A stretch of DNA of 64,000 nucleotides from Aquabacterium sp. (GTDB lineage: Bacteria > Pseudomonadota > Gammaproteobacteria > Burkholderiales > Burkholderiaceae_C). The stretch spans positions 62,001 through 126,000 of the forward strand of contig JAHFQM010000003.1 of the NCBI GenBank assembly GCA_023266355.1, written 5' to 3'. Both the position numbers and the translations under genes were made by a program. Of the stretch, positions 7,974 through 16,449 are shown one piece after another (the stretch's first letter is position 1; each line of letters opens with the position of its first letter). The notes below the pieces were generated by a model, which saw only the letters and a list, made by a program, of their open reading frames with translations, did no database searches and had not been told where the DNA came from.

Positions 7974-8633
7974 TCAGCCAGCCGTCAGCAGCGCACCCAG
8001 GCGCGCACTGAGCTGGCGCATGCGCAGCGACAGGCGGCGCGCCATCGAGGTCATGAGGGCCATGCCCAGGCGGGGGTCTTCGATGGCGAGCTCGTCCAGC
8101 GCGTGGCTGCTGAGCACGGCCAGCGACACGCGGCTGAGCGTCAGGCAGGAGGCGAAGCGGCTGCCGGCATCGAGCAGGGACATCTCGCCCAGCACATCGC
8201 CCTCGCGGGCCTCGGCCAGGCGGGCGTGCGCGCCGGTGGGCTGGATGCGGTCCACGGCCACCAGGCCTTCGAGCACGATGAGCGCGTAGTCGCCCTTTTC
8301 GTCCTGCACGATGAGCTCACGCCCCGGCGGCACGGTGACGAACTGCAGGTGCTCCAGCACCTTGCGGTGGTCTTCGTCGGACAGCGAAGCCATCAGCACA
8401 TCGCTGCCCCAGGCGGCCAGCAGCAGCTTGAGGCCGAGCTCGGGCTCCAGCGGGTGGGCGCCCACGGCCAGGGCGCGGGCGTTCCAGGCCGAGGTGGCGC
8501 GCACGTCTTCCGGGCGCTCCATGAACTGCGTGGCGAAAAAACCCTCGTCGTCGGCCTCGGCGGCTGCGTGGCTCGGGTCATCGGGCCGTTTGCCTGCGCC
8601 CACGAAGCGGTCCAGGAAGCGCTTCATGGTCAT
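7974..8633 (-). CDS. Cyclic nucleotide-binding-domain protein between pilT and pilU
   Basis: This is a 219-residue cytoplasmic protein with one cyclic-nucleotide-binding domain over about residues 85-190. The domain includes the GRELIVQDEKGDYALIVLEG strand pair and the phosphate-binding-cassette region EGDVLGEMSLLDAG, where FGE...RxA is usual; Arg follows at GSRFAS. There is no DNA-binding domain, so it is not a Crp-type regulator. The N-terminal 80 residues are unassigned. The ATG at 8633 overlaps the pilT stop (ATGA); an ATG at 8627 is an alternative. Its position suggests it tunes pilus retraction through a cyclic nucleotide, which is an inference. Confidence 0.82.
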   Translation of the reverse strand: MTMKRFLDRFVGAGKRPDDPSHAAAEADDEGFFATQFMERPEDVRATSAWNARALAVGAHPLEPELGLKLLLAAWGSDVLMASLSDEDHRKVLEHLQFVTVPPGRELIVQDEKGDYALIVLEGLVAVDRIQPTGAHARLAEAREGDVLGEMSLLDAGSRFASCLTLSRVSLAVLSSHALDELAIEDPRLGMALMTSMARRLSLRMRQLSARLGALLTAG

Positions 8634-9673
8634 CCCGGGAAGTTTTCGGGGATCTTGGCCTTGGCGCGTGCCTCGGACGGCGAGATCACGTTGCGGCGCA
8701 CGAGGTCGGCGAGGTTCTGGTCCAGCGTCTGCATGCCCAGGCTGTTGCCGGTCTGGATGGACGAGTACATCTGCGCGATCTTGTTTTCGCGGATCAGGTT
8801 GCGGATGGCGGGCGTGCCGATCATGATTTCGTGCGCGGCCACGCGGCCGTTGCCGTCCTTGGTCTTGCACAGGGTCTGCGAAACGACGGCCTGCAGCGAC
8901 TCCGACAGCATGGCGCGGACCATGTCCTTCTCGGCCGCGGGGAAGACGTCCACCACGCGGTCGATGGTTTTCGCCGCCGACGAGGTGTGCAGCGTGCCGA
9001 AGACCAGGTGGCCGGTTTCGGCGGCGGTCAGCGCCAGGCGGATGGTTTCCAGGTCGCGCATTTCGCCCACCAGGATGCAGTCCGGGTCTTCGCGCAGGGC
9101 CGAGCGCAGGGCGTTGGCGAAGCTCAGGGTGTGCGGGCCGACCTCGCGCTGGTTGATCAGGCACTTCTTGGACTCGTGCACGAATTCGATGGGGTCTTCC
9201 ACCGTCAGCACGTGGCCGTACTCGGTCTCGTTGAGGTGGTTGACCATGGCGGCGAGCGTGGTCGATTTGCCCGAGCCCGTGGGGCCCGTGACCAGCACCA
9301 AGCCGCGCGGCTTGAGCGCCAGGTCCTGGAACACCTTGGGCGCGGCCAGCTGCTCCAGCGTCAGGATCTTGGAGGGAATGGTCCGGAACACGGCGCCGGC
9401 GCCGCGGTTCTGGTTGAAGGCGTTGACGCGGAAACGCGCCAGGCCCTGGATCTCGAAGGAGAAATCCACCTCCAGCGTTTCTTCGTAGTGCTTGCGCTGC
9501 ACGTCGTTCATGATGTCGTACACCATGTCGTGGACCTGTTTGTGGTCCAGCGCATCGACGTTGATGCGGCGCACATCGCCATGCACCCGGATCATGGGCG
9601 GCAGCCCCGCCGACAGGTGCAGGTCAGACGCCTTGTTTTTGACCGAGAAGGCAAGCAGCTGGGTGATGTCCAT
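8630..9673 (-). CDS. pilT: Type IV pilus twitching-motility ATPase PilT
   Basis: PilT is the hexameric ATPase that drives pilus retraction and twitching motility. The 347 residues follow the classic PilT sequence: MDITQLLAFS start, SDLHLSAGLPPMIR, Walker A GPTGSGKS at 130-137, ASP box VEDPIEFVHE, Walker B CILVGEMRDLETI, His box GHLVFGTLHT and the C-terminal AIRNLIRE signature near IAQMYS. The start at 9673 gives the canonical N-terminus; the longer frame to 9694 adds seven non-family residues. It is divergent from the PLP-homeostasis gene, with 38 bp between start codons that must hold both promoters or their edges. Confidence 0.95.
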   Translation of the reverse strand: MDITQLLAFSVKNKASDLHLSAGLPPMIRVHGDVRRINVDALDHKQVHDMVYDIMNDVQRKHYEETLEVDFSFEIQGLARFRVNAFNQNRGAGAVFRTIPSKILTLEQLAAPKVFQDLALKPRGLVLVTGPTGSGKSTTLAAMVNHLNETEYGHVLTVEDPIEFVHESKKCLINQREVGPHTLSFANALRSALREDPDCILVGEMRDLETIRLALTAAETGHLVFGTLHTSSAAKTIDRVVDVFPAAEKDMVRAMLSESLQAVVSQTLCKTKDGNGRVAAHEIMIGTPAIRNLIRENKIAQMYSSIQTGNSLGMQTLDQNLADLVRRNVISPSEARAKAKIPENFPG

Positions 9674-9711
9674 GGATGATGTGAAACTGGGCACAACGGA
9701 TGAGACCCATT

Positions 9712-10398
9712 ATGGCGACGATCGCAGACAAGCTACAACTCGTTAGGGGCAGGATTGCCCGTGCTGTTTCGGAATTTGGACGCCCGCCCGGCAGCGTGAC
9801 GCTGCTGGCCGTGAGCAAGACGTTTCCAGCGGTAACGGTGCGCGAGGCCGTGGCCGCCGGGCAGCACCAGTTCGGCGAGAACTATGTGCAGGAGGCGCTC
9901 GACAAGATCGCCGAGCTGGCCGACCTGCGCGACCGGATCACCTGGCACCTCATCGGGCCGCTGCAAAGCAACAAGACCCGCGTGGTGGCCGAGGCCTTCG
10001 ACTGGGTGCACACGGTGGACCGCCTCAAGATCGCGCAGCGCCTCAGCGAGCAGCGCCCGGCCCACCTGCCGCCCCTGCAGGTCTGCATCCAGGTCAACAC
10101 CAGCGGCGAGGACAGCAAAAGCGGCGTCGCCCCCGAAGAAGCCCTGGCGCTGGCCCGGTCCGTGGCCGCCCTGCCCCGCCTGCAACTGCGCGGCGTGATG
10201 GGTTTGCCTGCGCCCTCGCCCGACCCGGCCGAACAGCAGCGACAATTGCATGCCGTGCGTGTCGTCTTCGATCTCCTGCAATCAGAGGGTCTTCCCTTGG
10301 ACACCCTGTCCATGGGCATGAGTGCAGACCTCGAAGTGGCCGTGGAACAAGGGTCAACCCTGGTCAGGGTGGGGACTGCCCTATTCGGCCAGCGCTGA
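9712..10398 (+). CDS. yggS: YggS-family pyridoxal phosphate homeostasis protein
   Basis: This cytoplasmic protein binds PLP and buffers the vitamin B6 pool; it has no proven enzyme activity. It is a single-domain TIM barrel of 228 residues with the PLP lysine in LLAVSKTFP, the block GENYVQEALDKI, WHLIGPLQSNK and the phosphate-binding C-terminal motif SMGMSADLEVAVEQGSTLVRVGTALFG. The start at 9712 (MATIADKLQLVRGRI) matches family N-termini; an in-frame ATG at 9700 would add four residues. It is divergent from pilT, a pairing known from many proteobacteria. Confidence 0.92.
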   Translation: MATIADKLQLVRGRIARAVSEFGRPPGSVTLLAVSKTFPAVTVREAVAAGQHQFGENYVQEALDKIAELADLRDRITWHLIGPLQSNKTRVVAEAFDWVHTVDRLKIAQRLSEQRPAHLPPLQVCIQVNTSGEDSKSGVAPEEALALARSVAALPRLQLRGVMGLPAPSPDPAEQQRQLHAVRVVFDLLQSEGLPLDTLSMGMSADLEVAVEQGSTLVRVGTALFGQR

Positions 10399-10436
10399 CG
10401 CACGCACTAAGATGCCGGTCTGATGAAAGACGAGGT

Positions 10437-11159
10437 ATGGAAGTTTCTCCCGCGCCCCATTACTTGCTGGTGGATGACCACAGCCTGATCCGAGAAGGCA
10501 TGATGCAGGCCATCCGCAGCCTCGCACCGACCGCTCGCTTCTCGCAGGCCAACTCCTTGCAGTCCACGCTGGCCAAGCTGGACGAAACCGCCGCCACCGA
10601 TCCGATCGATGTGGTCCTGCTCGACCTGGGCCTGCCGGACAGCCGCGGCGTGGCCACGCTGCAGGCCGTGCGTGCGGCCGCGCCGACGCAGCGCATCGGC
10701 ATCATCACGGGCCAGGCCGATGTGCAGGTGGCGCTGGAGTGCATCCACCACGGTGCCTCCTGCTTCATCCCCAAGCTCGCCGAGATCGATGGCTTCACCG
10801 GCGCCTTGCAGGCCCTGGTCGAAGGCCGGCTGCATTTCCCATCGGAGTTGCTGTCGCCCAGCGAGGTGGACTTCCCCGCGCCCGACGAGGACAGCGCGCT
10901 GCGCACCATCCGCCTGACGCCGCGTCAGAAGGACGTGCTGCAGTGGATCCTGAAGGGCTGCACCAACCACGCCATCGCCACGGCCCTGGGCATCAGCGCC
11001 GAAACCGTCAAGCTGCACGTCAGCGCCATCTTCCGCGCCTACGGCGTGCACAGCCGCACCCAACTCGTCTTGCTGTGCTCGCGCAGCCCGCAAGCGGCCA
11101 GCCCCCAGGCTGACGAGCTCACCAGCACCGAGCACGACCCGCAACAGGACAGCGTGTGA
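10437..11159 (+). CDS. LuxR-type response regulator (REC-HTH)
   Basis: This two-component transcription regulator has 240 residues. The receiver domain (about 8-125) carries the acidic pair in LLVDDHS, the phosphoacceptor Asp63 in VLLDLGLP and a Thr in IITGQ. A LuxR-type helix-turn-helix follows at about 160-225 (LTPRQKDVLQWILKGCTNHAIATALGISAETVKLHVSAI-type). The usual Lys of the receiver is present in FIPKL. The stop overlaps the kinase start by GTGA, so the two are co-translated and almost certainly partners. The signal and target genes are unknown. The SD (GAGG) lies unusually close to the ATG. Confidence 0.88.
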   Translation: MEVSPAPHYLLVDDHSLIREGMMQAIRSLAPTARFSQANSLQSTLAKLDETAATDPIDVVLLDLGLPDSRGVATLQAVRAAAPTQRIGIITGQADVQVALECIHHGASCFIPKLAEIDGFTGALQALVEGRLHFPSELLSPSEVDFPAPDEDSALRTIRLTPRQKDVLQWILKGCTNHAIATALGISAETVKLHVSAIFRAYGVHSRTQLVLLCSRSPQAASPQADELTSTEHDPQQDSV

Positions 11160-13030
11160 GCATCCTGCGGCGGTCGCTGCGGGGACTGTCGCCCATCGAG
11201 GCGCGCATCGACCTGCAGCTGCTGCACGACAGCTGGCGGCATTCGCCCGGCTCCATCCTGGCGCAGTTCGCCGCCCTGCTCATGCTGGGCTGGATGGTGC
11301 GCGACTGGCCCATGGCCCATTGGAAATGGGTGCTGCCGGCCTTCGGCCACCTCACGGTGTGGGCCACGGTGGCCATGCTGGTGCGGCACTTCCACCGCTT
11401 CGGCATCACCGAATCCGGCTACGGTCGCTGGCGCACGCGGCTGCTGATCTGGCACACCCTCGAAGGCACGATGTGGGGCCTGATCGCCGTGGCGCTGCTG
11501 GCCGTGGCCACGCCCGAGTGGCGCATGACCATCGTGGCAGCGCTCATCGTCTATGGCTACACGGTCATGCTGGTCACCATCCACGACTGGGCCGTGGCCT
11601 TCATGGGCAGCGTGCCGGTGGTGTTGCTGGTGGCCGGGCGCCTGGCCAATGAGCACAACAGCAGCTCCAGCTTCCTGGCCCTGGTGTTGGTGGTGTCGCT
11701 GCTGACCTGCATGGGCGTGTCGCTGAGCGTGAACCGCCGCTTGCGCGAAGCCGTGCTGCTGCGCCACGAGAACGCCGGCCTGGTGCTGCAGCTGCGCGAG
11801 GAAATCAACAAGGTGACCGAGGCCAAGGCCCGCGCCGAAGCGGCCGACCGCCTCAAGGGCGAGTTCTTCGCGGCCGCCAGCCACGACCTGCGCCAGCCCC
11901 TGCACGTGATGATGCTGCTGAGCAGCGCGCTCAAGCCCTGGATCCACCAGGACGAGGGCCAGAGCCTGTTGCGCAAGCTGCAGACGGCGCTGGGCTCGCT
12001 GGGCGCGATGTTCGAGCAGATGTTCTTCGTGGCGCGGGTGGACGCCCAGCGCGTGGATTACCGCGCCGAGGCCCTGCCCCTGGCCGAGATGTGGGCGCGG
12101 CTGGACAGCGAGTTCTCCATCCTCTGCGCCAGCCAGGGCCTGCAATGGCGGCTCGACCCCAGCAGCGAATGGGTGCAGACCGACGGCTACGTGCTGGAGC
12201 GCATCCTGCGCAACCTGCTGAACAACGCGGTGCGCTACACCGAACACGGCGAGGTGCGCCTGCGCGCCCGCAAGCGCGGCCCCTGGGTGATCTGCCAGGT
12301 GTGGGACACGGGCGTGGGCATCCAGCGCCAGCACCGCCACCGCATCTTCGACGACTACTTCCAGGCCCGCAACGACGGGCGCCTGAGCAGCGAAGGCCTG
12401 GGCCTGGGCCTGGCCGTGGTGCGCCGCCTGAGCCTGCTGGGCCCGACGCCGGTCACGGTGCTGTCGCGCCTGGGGCGGGGCTCGTGCTTCAGCGTGCGCG
12501 TGCCGCGCCTGATCCCGGCGAGCCTGGTCGAGGTCACGCCTGCGGCGAGCAGTGCGAAACCACCGGCACCCGCCAAGGCCCTGGCCGCAGTGCAGGCGAT
12601 GGCGCGCACCGGCCGGGGCGTGGTCGTGCTGGTGGAAGACGACCCCCAGGTGCGCGACAGCACCTCGCTGGTGCTGCAGCAGCACGGCTGGCATGTCGCG
12701 GGTGCGGCCACACCGGACGAGGCCGTGGCCGAGGTCGCCGCCATGCAGGACGACGGCCGCATGCCCGAAGGCGACATGCCCGCCGCCCTGGTGAGCGACC
12801 ACCGCCTGGGGCTGTCGATCAACGGCCTGGACGCCATCCGCCAGCTGCGCTACGAATTCGGCGACGAGCTGCCCGCCTTCCTGCTCACGGGCGAAGCCTC
12901 CGAGGGCCTGACGGACGAAGCCGCCCAGGCGCGCGTGCAGTTGCTGAAAAAACCCATCGAGGCCGAACGCCTGTTGCAGATGCTGGCCGACTCGACCGCG
13001 CCGGCCACCGATGCGGCAGATGCGGCATGA
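11156..13030 (+). CDS. Hybrid sensor histidine kinase with C-terminal receiver
   Basis: This is an inner-membrane sensor kinase of 624 residues. Several hydrophobic segments lie in about residues 40-190, giving a multi-pass sensor with no clear extracytoplasmic domain. A coiled linker leads to HisKA with His243 in ASHDLRQPLH. HATPase motifs follow: the N-box LRNLLNNAVRYTEHG, VWDTGVGI and GLGLGLAVV. A C-terminal receiver from about residue 485 has VLVEDDPQVR and Asp548 in VSDHRLGL. The DLRQPLHV subtype is common in kinases paired with LuxR regulators. Start is GTG overlapping the regulator stop; the stop overlaps the next ATG, so the proline gene is coupled to it. Confidence 0.9.
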   Translation: MSILRRSLRGLSPIEARIDLQLLHDSWRHSPGSILAQFAALLMLGWMVRDWPMAHWKWVLPAFGHLTVWATVAMLVRHFHRFGITESGYGRWRTRLLIWHTLEGTMWGLIAVALLAVATPEWRMTIVAALIVYGYTVMLVTIHDWAVAFMGSVPVVLLVAGRLANEHNSSSSFLALVLVVSLLTCMGVSLSVNRRLREAVLLRHENAGLVLQLREEINKVTEAKARAEAADRLKGEFFAAASHDLRQPLHVMMLLSSALKPWIHQDEGQSLLRKLQTALGSLGAMFEQMFFVARVDAQRVDYRAEALPLAEMWARLDSEFSILCASQGLQWRLDPSSEWVQTDGYVLERILRNLLNNAVRYTEHGEVRLRARKRGPWVICQVWDTGVGIQRQHRHRIFDDYFQARNDGRLSSEGLGLGLAVVRRLSLLGPTPVTVLSRLGRGSCFSVRVPRLIPASLVEVTPAASSAKPPAPAKALAAVQAMARTGRGVVVLVEDDPQVRDSTSLVLQQHGWHVAGAATPDEAVAEVAAMQDDGRMPEGDMPAALVSDHRLGLSINGLDAIRQLRYEFGDELPAFLLTGEASEGLTDEAAQARVQLLKKPIEAERLLQMLADSTAPATDAADAA

Positions 13031-13890
13031 TGCCGGCCATGAACAGCACCACCTCCCCGACCGACCTGTCCCGTGCCGACATCGCCTTCATCGGCGGCGG
13101 CAACATGGCCACGGCCATCATCGGCGGCCTGCTGCGCCAAGGGCGCGCGCCGTCCAGCATCCTCGTCATCGACCCCAGCGCCGAGCAGCGCAGCCGCCTG
13201 AGCGACACACTCGGCGTGCGCACCGCCGCCGCGCCGGACGCGCCCGAAGCCACCTTGGCACGCGCCCGCACCGTGGTGTGGGCCGTCAAGCCGCAGCAGT
13301 TCAAGGACGCAGCTGGCGCCTGCGCCGCGCTCACACAAGGCGCCCTGCACTTCAGCGTGATGGCCGGCCTGCGCACCGACGACATCGCCCGCCTGCTGGG
13401 CACGCCGCGCATCGTGCGCTCCATGCCCAACACCCCGGCCCTGGTTGGCCAGGGCATGACCGGCCTGTTCGCGCGCCCCGAGGTCTCCGCCGATGAGCGC
13501 GAGGCCGTGGCACAGATGGTCGCGCCCACCGGCCAGCTGCAGTGGGTGAGCCGCGAGGCCGACCTCGACGCCGTGACCGCGCTGTCCGGCTCGGGCCCGG
13601 CCTATGTGTTTTACTTCATCGAAGCCATGGTGCAGGCCGCGCAGGACATGGGCCTGAGCGCCAGCGAAGGCCGCCAGCTGGCCCTGGCCACCTTCGCCGG
13701 TGCCACGGCGCTGGCCGCGCAATCGAGCGACAGCCCGGCCGTGCTGCGCGAGCGCGTGACGTCCAAGGGCGGCACCACCCACGCGGCGCTCACGCACCTG
13801 GAGGACGCCGGCGTGAAAGCGACTTTCGTGGCGGCCATGCGCGCCGCAGAGAAGCGGGCCGGCGAACTGGGCGACGAGTTCGGGCGCTGA
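13027..13890 (+). CDS. proC: Pyrroline-5-carboxylate reductase
   Basis: ProC is the last enzyme of proline biosynthesis, reducing 1-pyrroline-5-carboxylate with NADPH. The Rossmann motif IGGGNMATAIIGGLL is followed by VWAVKPQQF, FSVMAGL, RSMPNTPALVGQG, the ALSGSGPAYVFYF block and the C-terminal signature VTSKGGTTHAAL. The 287-residue length is slightly long because of an N-terminal extension. The ATG at 13027 overlaps the kinase stop; ATGs at 13030 and 13039 are alternatives, and none has a good SD, in keeping with translational coupling. The link to a sensor kinase is positional only. Confidence 0.92.
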   Translation: MMPAMNSTTSPTDLSRADIAFIGGGNMATAIIGGLLRQGRAPSSILVIDPSAEQRSRLSDTLGVRTAAAPDAPEATLARARTVVWAVKPQQFKDAAGACAALTQGALHFSVMAGLRTDDIARLLGTPRIVRSMPNTPALVGQGMTGLFARPEVSADEREAVAQMVAPTGQLQWVSREADLDAVTALSGSGPAYVFYFIEAMVQAAQDMGLSASEGRQLALATFAGATALAAQSSDSPAVLRERVTSKGGTTHAALTHLEDAGVKATFVAAMRAAEKRAGELGDEFGR

Positions 13891-13994
13891 GATCGGGGGC
13901 CACCCTCCGGGCAAAGGACGTTCAGCGTTCACAGGCCGGCCACACGGGCCAGGCAAGATCGCACCTCCGACCACTGAAGCCATCGCCCATCGCC

Positions 13995-15461
13995 ATGACC
14001 ACCGGAGCCCGTTCGGCCGACGCACTCTTCCAGGCGGGCTTGAACAGCCTGAGCCGCCAAGCGTGGCCCCAAGCCGCGCAAGCCTTCGCGCAAACGCTGG
14101 CGGCCCAGCCCAGGCACATGCCGGCCTTGCTCACCGCTGGACAGCTGGCCCTGCAGATGGGCGATGCGGCGCTGGCTGCGTCCCTGCTGACGCGCTTGAT
14201 CAAGCTCGCGCCCAGGCACACCGATGCCCTCAACGCCCGGGGGGCTGCGCAACTGGCCTTGCGCGAGCCCGCGCTGGCCCTGCTGAACTTCGACAAGGTG
14301 GCCGAGTTGCAGCCACAGGCCGACTTTGCCCACGCCAACCGCGGGCTGGCCTTGCTGGCCATGCACCGCCCGGCCGATGCCCTGGCCGCGTTCGACCAGG
14401 CCCTGGCCTTGCGCCCCGACAACGCCCTGAGCCACGGCAACCGAGGCAATGCCCTGAGCCGACTGCACCGCTGGGACGAGGCCATCGCAGCCTTCGAAGC
14501 CGCCCTCGCGCTGCAACCCGACCTGCACCTGGCGCGCTGGAACATCGGCATGACGCAGTTGCGCCTGGGGCAATGGCACAGTGGCTGGCAACACTCGGAA
14601 GCCCGCCTGGGCCTGTTCGCCGCGCAAGGCTGGCAAGCACCATCGGCGGCACCGCGCTGGACGGGCGAGGCGCCTTTGACGGGGCAACGCCTGTGGGTCC
14701 ACAGCGAGCAAGGGCTGGGCGACACCCTGCAATTCGGCCGCTTCGTCCCGCTGCTGCAGGAGATGGGCGCGCAGGTGGTGCTCGAGGTTCAACCGCCGCT
14801 GCAGGGCCTGATCGCCGCCGCCCTGCCGAACACCGAGGTGGTGTCACGTGGCCAGCCCCTGCCGCCGCACGACCTGCAATGCCCCTTGATGAGCCTGCCG
14901 CTGGCCTTGCACACCGATGCATCCAGGCTGCCGCCCCCGCTGCACGTCCAGGCCGATGCGGCCCTGGTGAACCGTTGGCAAGCCAGGCTGGGGCCGCGCA
15001 GTCGGCCACGCGTGGGGGTGGTCTGGAGCGGCAACCCGCAGCAAAGCGACGACATCCACCGCAGCATCCCACTGGCCACGCTGCTGCCTGCGCTGCACCC
15101 TGGCGTCGAATGGATCAGCCTGCAACAGGAGGTGCGCCCCTGGGACGAGGCTGCCATGCGCTCCGGCCACGCGCAGCACTTGCGGCACTTCGGCCGCGAG
15201 CTCCAGAGCTTTGGCGACACCGCCGCGCTGTGCGCCCAGATGGACTTGGTCGTGTCGGTGTGCACCAGCGTGGCCCACCTGGCGGGCAGCATGGGCAAAC
15301 CGTTGTGGCTGCTGGCGGCGCACACGGCCGACTGGCGCTGGCTCACGGAGCGCGAAGACAGCCCCTGGTACCCGAGTGCCCGGATCTTGCGCCAAACCCA
15401 AGCAGGTGACTGGTCAGGCGTGTTGCAGCGGGTCAGCGCGGCGCTGGACGGCATGCGCTGA
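13995..15461 (+). CDS. TPR protein with C-terminal glycosyltransferase-like domain
   Basis: This 488-residue cytoplasmic protein has about five TPR units in residues 10-190 (for example ALNARGAAQLALREPALALLNFDKV and HGNRGNALSRLHRWDEAIAAFEAAL-type repeats). A GT-B-like C-terminal half has WVHSEQGLGDTLQFGRF, RVGVVWSGNP and DLVVSVCTSVAHLAGSMGKPLW. This layout resembles TPR-glycosyltransferase family 9/OGT-like proteins that modify proteins or glycans; the substrate is unknown. The start at 13995 is the first ATG that begins a coherent TPR sequence; the upstream frame is antigenic noise from the proC region. The 104 bp before it show nothing else recognisable. Confidence 0.82.
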   Translation: MTTGARSADALFQAGLNSLSRQAWPQAAQAFAQTLAAQPRHMPALLTAGQLALQMGDAALAASLLTRLIKLAPRHTDALNARGAAQLALREPALALLNFDKVAELQPQADFAHANRGLALLAMHRPADALAAFDQALALRPDNALSHGNRGNALSRLHRWDEAIAAFEAALALQPDLHLARWNIGMTQLRLGQWHSGWQHSEARLGLFAAQGWQAPSAAPRWTGEAPLTGQRLWVHSEQGLGDTLQFGRFVPLLQEMGAQVVLEVQPPLQGLIAAALPNTEVVSRGQPLPPHDLQCPLMSLPLALHTDASRLPPPLHVQADAALVNRWQARLGPRSRPRVGVVWSGNPQQSDDIHRSIPLATLLPALHPGVEWISLQQEVRPWDEAAMRSGHAQHLRHFGRELQSFGDTAALCAQMDLVVSVCTSVAHLAGSMGKPLWLLAAHTADWRWLTEREDSPWYPSARILRQTQAGDWSGVLQRVSAALDGMR

Positions 15462-15524
15462 GCGCCGTCGCCAGACCGGGTCAGCCTTCACAGGCCCCCA
15501 GCAGGCTCACGCAGGAGATCATGC

Positions 15525-16412
15525 TCAAGCAGCCGGCAGCGACGCCAACCCACGGTCGACCACCACGCCCAGCCACACCGTCAGCCCCAGCCAGTGGTTG
15601 AGGCGGAAGGCCTGGAAGCACGGCTCGCGCTCGCGGCCTCGGATGAGCCAGCCGTGCCACAGGGCCTGGGCCGCGGCCGCCCCCAGCGCGACCGACCACG
15701 GCCAACCCAGGTGCAGCAACTGGCCCGCTTGCCACCAGCAGGCCAGGCACAGGGCGTAAAAGCCCATCACCCCGGCCACGTCGAAGCGGCCCAAGGTGAT
15801 GGCCGAGGTGCGCATGCCGATCTTGAGGTCGTCGTTGCGATCGACCATGGCGTACTCGGTGTCGTAGGCCAGCACCCAGGCCAGGTTGCCCGCCACCAAC
15901 CACCACGCCACGGGCGGCACCTGGTCCTGCACGGCGGCAAAAGCCATCGGGATGCCGAAGCTGAAGGCCACGCCCAGCACCGCCTGCGGCATCGCGAAGA
16001 AACGCTTGGTGAAGGGGTAGAGGATGGTCACGGCCAGCGCCCCCACCGACCACGCGATGGTCCGCACATTGGTGGTCAGCACCAGCGCGAAGGACAGCAG
16101 CGTGAGCACGCCGCCCACGGCCAGGGCCTCCTTCACCGACAGGCGCCCGCTGGTGATGGGGCGTTGCGCGGTGCGCTGCACGTGGCGGTCGAAGTCGCGG
16201 TCGGCCACGTCGTTGACGGCACAACCCGCGCTGCGCATGAGGATGGTGCCCAGCGTGAACACCGCCAGCATGTGCACGCTGGGGATGCCGCCCGAAGCCA
16301 GCCACAGTGCCGCCAGCGTGGGCCACAGCAGCAACAGCCAGCCCTGCGGCCGGCTCCAGCGGATGAGGTCGAGGTAGAGCTGGCCGCGTTCGCGCAGGCT
16401 CAAGGGGGTCAT
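15525..16412 (-). CDS. ubiA: 4-hydroxybenzoate polyprenyltransferase UbiA
   Basis: This integral membrane prenyltransferase attaches the polyprenyl tail to 4-hydroxybenzoate in ubiquinone synthesis. Both Asp-rich metal/diphosphate motifs are present: [15 protein letters not shown] (from residue 67) and [12 protein letters not shown]. Eight or nine hydrophobic helices are visible, and the N-terminus [22 protein letters not shown] is typical. At 295 residues from the ATG at 16412 it is normal size; a GTG at 16442 would add ten residues, and neither has a clear SD. It follows the efflux operon on the same strand and is probably independent of it in function. Confidence 0.92.
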   Translation of the reverse strand: MTPLSLRERGQLYLDLIRWSRPQGWLLLLWPTLAALWLASGGIPSVHMLAVFTLGTILMRSAGCAVNDVADRDFDRHVQRTAQRPITSGRLSVKEALAVGGVLTLLSFALVLTTNVRTIAWSVGALAVTILYPFTKRFFAMPQAVLGVAFSFGIPMAFAAVQDQVPPVAWWLVAGNLAWVLAYDTEYAMVDRNDDLKIGMRTSAITLGRFDVAGVMGFYALCLACWWQAGQLLHLGWPWSVALGAAAAQALWHGWLIRGREREPCFQAFRLNHWLGLTVWLGVVVDRGLASLPAA

Positions 16413-16449
16413 GGGAAGGCTCGTGCGGGTGTTCGTGCTCACAACGAGA

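Noticed and set aside
6825..9488. 887-codon plus-strand frame antisense to pilU, the nucleotide-binding gene and pilT
   Set aside because: It is only codon-bias shadow: three conserved genes with correct motifs occupy the other strand.
6810..9673. pilT and pilU as a recent tandem duplication
   Set aside because: They are the ancient paralogues PilT and PilU with distinct N- and C-termini, and they are separated by another gene.
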